The notes under the pieces are model-generated. The model had not been told where the DNA came from and made no database searches. It saw nothing but the letters and a program-made list of their open reading frames with translations. Shown here piece by piece: positions 26,601-33,699 of a stretch of 64,000 nt of DNA; the stretch's first letter is position 1, and every line of letters starts with the position of its first letter. The stretch spans positions 44,536 through 108,535 of the forward strand of contig NZ_KQ034047.1 of assembly GCF_000970855.1 (NCBI RefSeq). The letters run 5' to 3'. A program made the position numbers and the translations under genes. This DNA comes from Lactobacillus helsingborgensis (GTDB taxonomy: Bacteria > Bacillota > Bacilli > Lactobacillales > Lactobacillaceae).

Positions 26601-26640
26601 CTATTTAGACAAATATCTAATTAGATATTTGTCTAAATAG
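26601..26640. promoter_or_regulatory. Perfect 40-bp palindrome, likely SdpR operator
   Basis: ctatttagacaaatatctaa (26601-26620) is followed without spacer by its exact reverse complement (26621-26640). It lies between the sdpR-like -10 element and start codon, so bound repressor would block initiation. Confidence 0.85.
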
Positions 26641-26664
26641 TATCATTTTTTTATAAAAAAGCAA
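26637..26664 (-). promoter_or_regulatory. Promoter of sdpR-sdpI-like operon
   Basis: Minus-strand TTGCTT (complement at 26659-26664), 16-bp spacer, TACTAT (complement at 26637-26642). The -10 overlaps the edge of the 40-bp palindrome. Confidence 0.6.
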
Positions 26665-26839
26665 TGACTAACTATTATAAAATTATGTTTTTTAGTGATG
26701 TTTGAAGTAAAAAACAGTTTGGCAGTTTTTTTATTTAGAACACATAAATGATATAGATTAATCCTCAGCTGCTGTTTTAAATAACGGTTTGTCCGCAAAA
26801 GTATCATTAAACCCTGTAAGTTTGATTTTAATGAGCTAC

Positions 26840-26868
26840 TTTAAATCGCTATAGTAGATCGCTATAAT
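26840..26868 (+). promoter_or_regulatory. Possible promoter of the HAD-like gene
   Basis: TTTAAA (26840-26845), 17-bp spacer, TATAAT (26863-26868), about 33 bp before the chosen start. Confidence 0.45.
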
Positions 26869-26900
26869 GCAGATAGGTATTGGGAGAAAGGAAATTAAAA

Positions 26901-27557
26901 TTGGCAAAATTTCAAACATTAATTTTTATTCTTGAGGGCAGTTTATTAGATGAAAAGATTGCTGAACAAAGTGCATTAAAGCAAACTTTAAAGTCAACTG
27001 GCAGAGATTTTGGTCCCAGTGAACGTTTAAAATATAATTCTGTACGAGAAAATAATAAGTTGCTTGGCTTTGAAGACCGCATACAATTAATTTTACAAAC
27101 ATTTTTTCATGAAAATTGGCAAGATGCAGGGCAGATTTTTATCAAAGAATTACAAAAGCAAAATCGCTTGAATAAAGAAGTATTGCCATTTTTAAACAAA
27201 GTTAACTGCAAGGTTAAACTAATTCTGCTGGCAAAAGAGAACAAAAAAGTAGCATTACAGCGCATGAAGAACACAGAGTTGGTAAATTATTTTCCGTTTG
27301 CTTATTTTAAAGATGACTTTACGGAAAAATTGCCACATAAAAAAGTTTTGACCACCATTTTGCAGAAACAAAACTTGGCGTTCGCAACTAGTTTAGTAAT
27401 CGGAACTGACTTAGCAGATGAAATTCAGGCTGCAGAGAATGCCAAAATACAGTCACTCTGGCTAGCGCCTAAGAAAGTAAAAATGCCGATTAGCCCGCAC
27501 CCAACTTTACATTTAAATAAATTAAACGATTTATTATTTTACCTAGAATTAAGCTAG
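26901..27557 (+). CDS. HAD-fold protein with lost catalytic aspartates
   Basis: A 218-residue protein aligned by eye to phosphoglycolate-phosphatase-like HADs: FQTLIFILEGSLLDE at the N-terminus, a helical cap, LVIGTDLADEIQAAENAKIQSLWL near the C-terminus. In active HADs motif I reads DxDGT; here it is ILEGS, so both aspartates are replaced. It probably lacks phosphatase activity or has another role. The start is taken as TTG 26901 behind AAGGAAA; an upstream TTG at 26880 is possible. The DJ-1 gene follows after 36 bp. Confidence 0.65.
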   Translation: MAKFQTLIFILEGSLLDEKIAEQSALKQTLKSTGRDFGPSERLKYNSVRENNKLLGFEDRIQLILQTFFHENWQDAGQIFIKELQKQNRLNKEVLPFLNKVNCKVKLILLAKENKKVALQRMKNTELVNYFPFAYFKDDFTEKLPHKKVLTTILQKQNLAFATSLVIGTDLADEIQAAENAKIQSLWLAPKKVKMPISPHPTLHLNKLNDLLFYLELS

Positions 27558-27593
27558 TTTATAATAAAAGAAAAGGATTGTGAGGTAAAACAA

Positions 27594-28178
27594 ATGAAAA
27601 AAGTAGCTGTAGTTTTTGCCGATGGCTGTGAAGAAGTTGAAGGACTAAGTATCATTGATGTGTTGCGCCGTCTTGGCGTTCAAGCTGATATGGTCGGATT
27701 AAATAACACTGCTGTTAATGGTGCTCATAACATCAAACTTACCTGTGACAAAACAGTTGATGAAAGTTTACTTGACTATGACATAGTGGCGTTCCCTGGT
27801 GGCGCGACTGGCGCAGAAAATTTGCGTGACAATGAAAAGCTCGCAGATTTAATGGTTAAGCGGCACGAAGAAGGCAAATGGGATGCTGCAATGTGTGCCG
27901 CTCCTATTGCTCTGGCCCGTTATGGCGTTATAGCTGATGCCGATTACACCTGTTACCCTGGCTTTGACAAACAAACAAAAAAGGATGCTCCTAGCGGACA
28001 CTTTAAAGAAAACATAACTGTTACAGATGATCAGCATAAGATCATTACCAGTCGCGGCCCCGCAACTGCTTGGGCGTTTGCTTATGCAATTGCTGAGGCG
28101 CTTGGCATTAATACCAAAGATTTAAAGGCTGGAATGTTATATGATTATCTGGCTGAGAATATTCAAGACAGTTTGTAA
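27594..28178 (+). CDS. DJ-1/PfpI family protein
   Basis: A 194-residue protein of the class I glutamine amidotransferase-like fold: VAVVFADGCEEVEGLSIIDVLRR at the N-terminus, VAFPGGATGAENL, and the nucleophile elbow AAMCAAPIAL with the reactive Cys. C-terminal SRGPATAWAFAYAIAE completes the YajL/DJ-1 pattern. Relatives act in protection against oxidative or carbonyl stress. The exact reaction cannot be read from sequence. It is probably cotranscribed with the HAD-like gene. Confidence 0.9.
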   Translation: MKKVAVVFADGCEEVEGLSIIDVLRRLGVQADMVGLNNTAVNGAHNIKLTCDKTVDESLLDYDIVAFPGGATGAENLRDNEKLADLMVKRHEEGKWDAAMCAAPIALARYGVIADADYTCYPGFDKQTKKDAPSGHFKENITVTDDQHKIITSRGPATAWAFAYAIAEALGINTKDLKAGMLYDYLAENIQDSL

Positions 28179-28198
28179 AGTCAAATATGTGATCATAA

Positions 28199-28230
28199 AA
28201 AGGTGAAGCATTTTGCTTCACCCTTTTATT
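28199..28230 (+). terminator. Terminator of the DJ-1 gene
   Basis: Hairpin AAAGGTGAAGCA/TGCTTCACCCTTTT with a plus-strand TTTTATTTT tail. Confidence 0.85.
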
Positions 28231-28313
28231 TTGCCATTATTATTGCTCAGAACTCAGACCACTATTTGAGTTAATATTAGGAGCAGAATAATTCCCCTTC
28301 TAACTACCAAAAT

Positions 28314-28451
28314 TCAGTTATGAAAAGTGTATTGGGGCATTTTATGCAAATAAGTCAAATTCCCTGTGGATACTTCAACTGCAATAAGATACGTAAAATT
28401 ATGCAAAATAGGTTGGTGGTTTGCTACAGCTAAATTTTTGACAGTTGTCAT
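28314..28451 (-). CDS. Candidate 45-residue small protein, unknown
   Basis: A short frame with an excellent ribosome binding site (AAGGAG, 6-7 bases before the ATG). It encodes MTTVKNLAVANHQPILHNF and ends with LHKMPQYTFHN. No membrane helix or export signal is evident. An inverted repeat (AGAACG/CGTTCT, 28477-28507) lies just upstream. Either a small regulatory or stress peptide gene, or the surviving 5' end of a decayed gene. Confidence 0.4.
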   Translation of the reverse strand: MTTVKNLAVANHQPILHNFTYLIAVEVSTGNLTYLHKMPQYTFHN

Positions 28452-28476
28452 ATCGTTCTCCTTCATATCAGATAGT

Positions 28477-28507
28477 AGAACGAAATTTTTAATAAAAACT
28501 CCGTTCT
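28477..28507. repeat. Inverted repeat before the small ORF
   Basis: AGAACG (28477-28482) with CGTTCT (28502-28507) and an inner TTTTT/AAAAA stem around AAT. It lies 26 bp upstream of the small frame's start and could be an operator or leader hairpin. Confidence 0.45.
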
Positions 28508-28800
28508 TTTTCTACATTAAGGCGTCTATCAGCTAGCTTAACCAGCAGGGAGAGATTTTTGCAATAAATTATCATTTGCTAAAACTTTCTTCTTTTAAAT
28601 AACAAGATCTCCTTAATTTCACATTTTGCAAACTATGCAGCAGTAATAATGTTAATTACCAGCTTTTACAGTCTTTGCATTATTTAACTAGCAGTCAAAC
28701 CGAGAACAACTCACATAATTTTTTACTTCATTAACTATAAGATTATTCATAAATAAAGGTATTTTTTTAAGCAACATATTAAATACATGATAAAATTAAA
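28508..28800. other. Gene-free stretch before the amide hydrolase
   Basis: AT-rich sequence without a supported gene. It should contain the promoter of the hydrolase gene, but I could not fix a convincing -35/-10 pair. Confidence 0.4.
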
Positions 28801-28837
28801 TTACGCTTAAAAAGGAAAGATTATAGGAGGTATGATT

Positions 28838-29872
28838 ATGTGTACGACTATTGCGATTAAGTCAGATAGTGGTGACGTTTTTTGGGGACGCACAATGGAT
28901 TTTACGTTTGATCCGTTTAAACCCAGTGCAGATAGTAAAATGACTACTTTTCCCGCTAATTATGAATTGAACGGACTGCATCAAAGCTGGACTACCAAAT
29001 ATCCTTTTATGGGGATTAATGTCAATGACTCACTTTTCTTTAACGATGGTATAAATAGCGCTGGCATTGTCGGAGATGCTCAATTCTTAGAAGAAGCCTC
29101 TTGGGATTCAGTAGCCAATCTTAAAAAGCGCGGATTAAAACCGATAATTGGTGAAGAAGTAGTTGCTTACGTCTTAAGTAATTTTGGCAGTATTGCTGAA
29201 ATTAAAGAAGCATTCAAGCATTTGGGTCAAGAAAAGACCAACTATCCTGATTGGGAGGATGCAGACACCGGCATCCCTACACCAATTCCAATGCATTATA
29301 CTTTCAGTGACGCCAGTGGTAAGAGCGTAATTTTAGAACCGGTTAATAACGGCGCATTCAAAATTTACGACGGTATCGGTGTAATGACCAATAGTCCGGA
29401 ATATCCTTGGCATCTTGACAATCTGCGTAATTACCTGCAATTAACTAACCATAATTTAGGTCATCACCAGATTACCGATCAACTAGACATTAAACAAATA
29501 GAAAGTGGGTCAGGTTTATTAGGATTGCCTGGAGATTATACCGCACCATCGCGTTTTGTTCGAGGAACATTTATTTCTAAATTCCTAGCACCATTTCATT
29601 CTGATCAAGGAATTCCGCAATTATATAATGTCTTTAAATCAGTCATGATTCCACGAGGATTAGAGCATCTTCACGAAGGTGAGGATAAATGTGATTATTC
29701 TGGTTACTGGGCAGGATATGATGTTTCCAATAGAAGTTTATATATTCAACCTGAAGATTGCCCAACAATGACAAAATTTGTTCTGGATTCTGAAACAACG
29801 ACTAAAATTACACAGCCTATTCAGCATGACTTTAAAGTTTTGGAAACTAAGAAACAAAAGGCCTTAGCTTAA
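28838..29872 (+). CDS. Choloylglycine hydrolase family protein (linear amide C-N hydrolase)
   Basis: A 344-residue Ntn hydrolase. The ATG at 28838 is chosen because the next codon is Cys2, the N-terminal nucleophile, and AGGAGG is then 7 bases away. An ATG two codons earlier would bury the Cys. Other family residues are Arg18 and Asp21 (WGRTMD), Asn in TNSPEYPWHLDN and Arg in SRFVRGTF. At the position where bile salt hydrolases have Asn82 and penicillin V acylases Tyr82, this protein appears to have Gln. It could thus be a bile salt hydrolase relative with another amide substrate. Cytoplasmic, no signal peptide. Confidence 0.88.
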   Translation: MCTTIAIKSDSGDVFWGRTMDFTFDPFKPSADSKMTTFPANYELNGLHQSWTTKYPFMGINVNDSLFFNDGINSAGIVGDAQFLEEASWDSVANLKKRGLKPIIGEEVVAYVLSNFGSIAEIKEAFKHLGQEKTNYPDWEDADTGIPTPIPMHYTFSDASGKSVILEPVNNGAFKIYDGIGVMTNSPEYPWHLDNLRNYLQLTNHNLGHHQITDQLDIKQIESGSGLLGLPGDYTAPSRFVRGTFISKFLAPFHSDQGIPQLYNVFKSVMIPRGLEHLHEGEDKCDYSGYWAGYDVSNRSLYIQPEDCPTMTKFVLDSETTTKITQPIQHDFKVLETKKQKALA

Positions 29873-29925
29873 ATACTTAATTAACGATATTTTAATAAAT
29901 ATAATTATTTTATATTCATAATTTT

Positions 29926-29968
29926 AAAAAAAGGAATAATTACAGTTTAACTGTAATTATTCCTTTTG
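29926..29968. terminator. Bidirectional terminator, hydrolase/darG junction
   Basis: AAAGGAATAATTACAG/CTGTAATTATTCCTTT, a 16-bp perfect stem with a 5-base loop and U/A runs on both sides. It can end the hydrolase gene and the convergent darTG operon. Confidence 0.85.
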
Positions 29969-30043
29969 ACGTTCTCTAAAAAATATATTCTTTAATTAAT
30001 TTTATTTTGATACAATCACTGATATATACTGTCACATGGTGCG

Positions 30044-30814
30044 TTAAAAAAGATTCATTTGTTCTCCCTTTTTGCTTGATCTATTCTTCGTATCCTTTTG
30101 TAACCAAATTAAGTTTGAATTTTTTTGATCCATTACGGAAAGCTTTTTTATATTTTCTAAAGCAACATCTTTTTTATATAGCATAGAATCAGGTAATACA
30201 ATGCCGTCACAATTTATTTGATTATTTTCCTTTAGCTTTTTCAGATCTAAATAGGGGTTCGCTTCCCAAGCATCGTGTCTATTATTTAAATTTTCTTTTA
30301 TTTTTTTCAAATTAGAACTATTATTTGTTTCACTATCAGGATGATAAATATGAATATACACAGGTATATCAACTTTTTTTAGATAGGTTTCCATTACTGG
30401 TTTTACATCAGCCCACGATAATCCTCCATTTTTTATACCCAATTGAGGAAAAGAAATTGATTTGATGCCTTTTTTCTGATAATCTTTCACAAACTTTTCT
30501 AGACCCAATTCTATATACTCAATTTTTGATTTATACCGCCAATTTTTTTTAGTTGGAAAGTTTAAAACCCACCGATACCTGTACTTACCAGTTTCTTTTT
30601 TGCGATATATTTCTGGTTCTTCTTTGCTAAGCTGCAATTGACCTACTTTAAGTTTATTATTTTGACACAAATAACGATATTTTCTATACATATCGGGGTA
30701 GTATTTTTTAAATTCTTTTGCTAAGCCCTTACCCATTATTCCAACTGTATTAACTGTATTAACTAAAGTTTGTGCTGGAGATAAAAATAAATTTTCATCC
30801 GTATAAATAATCAT
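30044..30814 (-). CDS. darG: DarG-type macrodomain antitoxin (DNA ADP-ribosyl glycohydrolase)
   Basis: A 256-residue protein. Residues 1-155 are a macrodomain of DarG type: LVNTVNTVGIMGKGLAKEF (ADP-ribose loop), WVLNFPTKKNWRYKSKIEYIELGL with the Lys region used in catalysis, and SISFPQLGIKNGGLSW. DarG removes ADP-ribose from DNA and binds DarT. Residues 156-256 are Lys/Asn-rich and probably form the toxin-binding tail. It starts 5 bp after the darT stop with a weak binding site, which suggests translational coupling. AT-rich compared with neighbours. Confidence 0.9.
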   Translation of the reverse strand: MIIYTDENLFLSPAQTLVNTVNTVGIMGKGLAKEFKKYYPDMYRKYRYLCQNNKLKVGQLQLSKEEPEIYRKKETGKYRYRWVLNFPTKKNWRYKSKIEYIELGLEKFVKDYQKKGIKSISFPQLGIKNGGLSWADVKPVMETYLKKVDIPVYIHIYHPDSETNNSSNLKKIKENLNNRHDAWEANPYLDLKKLKENNQINCDGIVLPDSMLYKKDVALENIKKLSVMDQKNSNLIWLQKDTKNRSSKKGEQMNLF

Positions 30815-30819
30815 TAAAT

Positions 30820-32109
30820 TCAGCTTTCTATATCTTTTATACTATAGCTTTCTTCAACTTGTTTTAAAATTTCTTTTTCTTCCGGTTTCAAGAAATCTAT
30901 TGGCTGATCGTCTTTTCCTTTACAATACCAATCATTTTCCCCAACCTTACGATAAATTGTAAAATATTTATTATTATGATAGATCCTAGAATAATATCTG
31001 TTATTATCTCCTTTAGACCATTTATTGACGTCTAAAATCCAATCAGGATCATGAAAAACGCCAACTAGCTTTTTTTCATTGTTAATATCATTGACAAAAA
31101 CTTCGGTTCTCTTTAAGTTATTTACCGTAACATTAAACATTCCTTTGCTTTTGCCGTTGTTCCATTTTTTAGTGTAAGTATAGGTAGAAAGCTTAGTTAT
31201 TTTATCATTTTTTTCTACCTTAGTTAAACATTTTGGATACATTGTATGTGAAGTAGGTTGAACATTTTTCTTAGTGACTAGCATTCCAGCATCATGGAAA
31301 AACAAATCAGGTTTGACAACAATTTTATCCTTATACTTATCAATATCAATTTCTTCATGTTGTTCTTTTTTACTGAAAAGTTTAGCATTATGTTCGGATA
31401 ACATTGTCAGTAAAGAAAGTTTTTCAATTTCAGTACGAACATATATTTTTTTAATATCTCCAGGAGAAAATTTCAAATAATCTTTCATAATGAATTCTGT
31501 CTGTTTAATATAATTTTTGCTGTTATAATCATCATAGATATCAGTAATATTCTGCTTTAAACTTGATAAGTCCTTATCTATTTCATCTATAAAGTTTTCA
31601 CTTATACTACTGCCTGCCAAACTTCTTTTAGTTACAAAACCACCTAATTCCAGAAAATGTTTCAAACTAAAGGTAATAAAAATTGGTACTGGTAAATGGG
31701 CTGGCCTTTTCACCCATAATTCTCCGTTTCTTAATAATCGTTTATTTTTTTCTCCTGTCTCACCAAAAATTCCTTCATTACGGTACTGCGTCGGAGTCTT
31801 TGGCCGTAAATAGAAACGAGCATAGTCATGAACCCATTTTTTGGTCAGTGATTCATTTACAAGTGTCGAGGCATTGTCATTTACTGATAAATTATTTGTA
31901 CGACAATAATTCTTTGATCCAATTTTTGAAAAAGAAAGAATATTGGCCATGTTATTAATATCAGTGAAGTGCCAAATAAGACCCGTAGTATTCCCTTTTT
32001 TACTAACATCCATATACCAACTTTTGTCCACATTTTTTTGTGAATTTGAAAGAATTTCAAACGCATCTCGATAATTTTTTAATGCCTGATTAGATAAATG
32101 ACTATTCAT
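30820..32109 (-). CDS. darT: DarT-type DNA ADP-ribosyltransferase toxin with C-terminal extension
   Basis: A 429-residue protein. The DarT (DUF4433) core is visible in the first 280 residues: GLIWHFTDINNMANILSFSKIG (NAD-site H-x-T-x-I-x-N), WVHDYARFYLRPKTPTQYRN, and KQTEFIMKDYLKFSPGDIKKIYV, in which the Glu of QTE is the expected catalytic residue. DarT links ADP-ribose to bases in single-stranded DNA and blocks replication. About 150 further residues (LSTYTYTKKWNNGKSKG to the end) are not part of usual, roughly 210-residue DarT proteins. The ATG at 32109 follows AAGGAG; the upstream ATG at 32127 overlaps that site. Confidence 0.87.
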   Translation of the reverse strand: MNSHLSNQALKNYRDAFEILSNSQKNVDKSWYMDVSKKGNTTGLIWHFTDINNMANILSFSKIGSKNYCRTNNLSVNDNASTLVNESLTKKWVHDYARFYLRPKTPTQYRNEGIFGETGEKNKRLLRNGELWVKRPAHLPVPIFITFSLKHFLELGGFVTKRSLAGSSISENFIDEIDKDLSSLKQNITDIYDDYNSKNYIKQTEFIMKDYLKFSPGDIKKIYVRTEIEKLSLLTMLSEHNAKLFSKKEQHEEIDIDKYKDKIVVKPDLFFHDAGMLVTKKNVQPTSHTMYPKCLTKVEKNDKITKLSTYTYTKKWNNGKSKGMFNVTVNNLKRTEVFVNDINNEKKLVGVFHDPDWILDVNKWSKGDNNRYYSRIYHNNKYFTIYRKVGENDWYCKGKDDQPIDFLKPEEKEILKQVEESYSIKDIES

Positions 32110-32221
32110 TTTCGTTATCTCCTTCATAATCTATATAATTATTTATATAAATTAAAATTCTAATTATTATTTTACCTAGATTATGATAAGACTTTATACT
32201 TCAAAATAGCTTTATTTGTTC

Positions 32222-32249
32222 GGTATAATGAATAAAAACGTTTTGACAA
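32222..32249 (-). promoter_or_regulatory. Putative promoter of darT-darG
   Basis: Minus-strand TTGTCA (complement at 32244-32249), 16-bp spacer, TATACC (complement at 32222-32227). It would give a leader of about 105 bases before darT. Confidence 0.55.
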
Positions 32250-32251
32250 CA

Positions 32252-32270
32252 TAAATAATAGTATTATTTA
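32252..32270. promoter_or_regulatory. Perfect 19-bp palindrome upstream of darT
   Basis: taaataata-g-tattattta, exact 9+1+9 symmetry, directly upstream of the putative darT -35. This is the place where an activator such as an Rgg protein would bind. AT-only composition lowers its weight. Confidence 0.5.
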
Positions 32271-32281
32271 AATGGTTTGGA

Positions 32282-33139
32282 TTATTGGTAATCATATATT
32301 TTTCTTATTTGATCAAAAGTTTTTTCGAAAGCTAATCTAAGTTGATCCAATTCAAAAAATTTAAGAGCAGGGAAAAATACTTGTTCTATTATTCGGTCAT
32401 CTTTAGTTATTATGTATCGCTTAAGCTCTTTGATGAACTTTAATCGAATCTTTTCGTAAGCAAAATTATTACCTAGGTTTAAATTACTTATTTCTGCAAT
32501 CAATTTTTTTGCATCTTGAAAGTCATTAAAAAGTAATGAAAAAGCCGCATTAGTAAGTGCTGTTATAGCTGCATGTTGCCACTGATAATCGTTAGTTTTA
32601 TTGTTAAATTGAGTTATTATTAATTTTGATAAGCCATAAACACGATTTCCAGGCAAAACATAGAGGGTATTTGCAAAATTGAAAATATCCGCATAATGCC
32701 AGGCTTGAGTTTCAGACAATAGTTCTATCAGCCTATTTGTATCTTGTTTTGAAAATAAGTTGATTCTTGTATCTGAATTTAGACAACTACAGGCTATCGC
32801 TGCTCTAATTAGTAAAGTTTTGTCAAATGGCTTACGCCTACTAGCGTCTAAGTATAAAAGTGACAATCTTTTAAGCTCGCTGTCATCATTACCATTGTAT
32901 GCAGAAACTATTTTTTTATAGTCAAAATTATCAGTTAAGCTATCTGTAACAAATTCTGAAGGTTTAATTTGCATACGCTCAAGCATAGCTATTACTTTTT
33001 CAAAGGACATATTAGCTTTCCCAATTTCCCAATAATACAAAGATGATTTTGATGTAATATCATGAGCTGCCATATCCAAACTAATATGTTTTTGTTTACG
33101 CAAATTTTTGAATTTTTTTCCAAATTTATTATCATGCAT
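32282..33139 (-). CDS. Rgg/GadR/MutR-family regulator
   Basis: A 285-residue protein with an N-terminal Xre-type helix-turn-helix (residues about 8-62: FKNLRKQKHISLDMAAHDITSKSSLYYWEIGKANMSFEKVIAMLERM) and a C-terminal all-helical repeat domain (TPR-like), the plan of Rgg receptors that sense short hydrophobic peptides. It is encoded directly before darT on the same strand, 172 bp away. A 38-residue peptide frame starts divergently 13 bp from its own start. Its target is unknown; darTG is the obvious candidate. Confidence 0.85.
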   Translation of the reverse strand: MHDNKFGKKFKNLRKQKHISLDMAAHDITSKSSLYYWEIGKANMSFEKVIAMLERMQIKPSEFVTDSLTDNFDYKKIVSAYNGNDDSELKRLSLLYLDASRRKPFDKTLLIRAAIACSCLNSDTRINLFSKQDTNRLIELLSETQAWHYADIFNFANTLYVLPGNRVYGLSKLIITQFNNKTNDYQWQHAAITALTNAAFSLLFNDFQDAKKLIAEISNLNLGNNFAYEKIRLKFIKELKRYIITKDDRIIEQVFFPALKFFELDQLRLAFEKTFDQIRKIYDYQ

Positions 33140-33152
33140 GGAGGTTCCTCAA

Positions 33153-33269
33153 TTGAAAAGAAAATTATATAGCTTATCTATTATCGCAATATTATTAGAA
33201 GGATCATTAGAGTTAGTTCCACTTAACTTTAATGATGTCTTTAATGCTATTTCTCACTTTATAAATTGA
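33153..33269 (+). CDS. Candidate signalling peptide gene next to rgg
   Basis: A 38-residue frame starting with TTG 8 bases after GGAGG. The product begins MKRKLYSLSIIAILLEGSLE and continues LVPLNFNDVFNAISHFIN: a short basic N-terminus, a hydrophobic stretch, then an acidic and hydrophobic C-terminal half. This is the general plan of Rgg-linked SHP pheromone precursors, which are also encoded divergently. Against it: the TTG start, a length above the usual 20-30 residues, and no clear promoter (it would lie inside rgg). A terminator follows 80 bp downstream. Confidence 0.45.
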   Translation: MKRKLYSLSIIAILLEGSLELVPLNFNDVFNAISHFIN

Positions 33270-33350
33270 TTTTACCACAAGTAAAGTCTTGCTTTTGCTA
33301 CTAGTAAATAGCTATCTAGGCGTTTAATAGCTTAAATTATTCTTTTCATC

Positions 33351-33392
33351 AAAAAAGCGGTTAAAAGCTTTCTTACTTTTAACCGCTTTTTT
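33351..33392. terminator. Bidirectional terminator
   Basis: GCGGTTAAAAG/CTTTTAACCGC stem (33357-33367 with 33376-33386) flanked by A and T runs on both sides. On the plus strand the only upstream gene without another terminator is the peptide frame at 33153. Confidence 0.85.
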
Positions 33393-33636
33393 AATATTAA
33401 GATACTAAATCTATTTAGCAACCAATAACGATAGTTAGAATAGGCATAGGTTTCTTTACCTGATTTATTACTGGCCGTTGATCATTAGCAAAATTTTCAG
33501 CTTTGGTAACGGTTGTAAAAGAAAAAAGACTATAGCGCATAAAGCTGAATTAAAATAGTTCTGTTTCAGTTTTTAAAACTCAAAAAACAAATTGTAATAA
33601 TTATTTACGGAAATCAAAAATATAAAACTAGAATAA
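33393..33636. other. Gap between two terminators
   Basis: No supported gene. A 41-codon minus-strand frame (33415-33540) lacks a ribosome binding site and may be a relic. Confidence 0.4.
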
Positions 33637-33678
33637 AAAGCAGAGATTAACTACTACAGTTAATCTCTGCTTTTTAAA
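33637..33678 (-). terminator. Terminator of the P-type ATPase gene
   Basis: AAAAGCAGAGATTAACT/AGTTAATCTCTGCTTTTT hairpin with a minus-strand U-run, downstream of the ATPase stop at 33700. Confidence 0.85.
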
Positions 33679-33699
33679 TATATATTACAACAATATTAT

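Noticed and set aside
33415-33540. A 41-codon minus-strand frame between two terminators, starting MRYSLFSFTTVTKAENF
   Set aside because: No ribosome binding site and no recognisable family. It may be a relic of a lost gene whose terminator remains at 33351, which also weakens the argument that this terminator serves the peptide gene.
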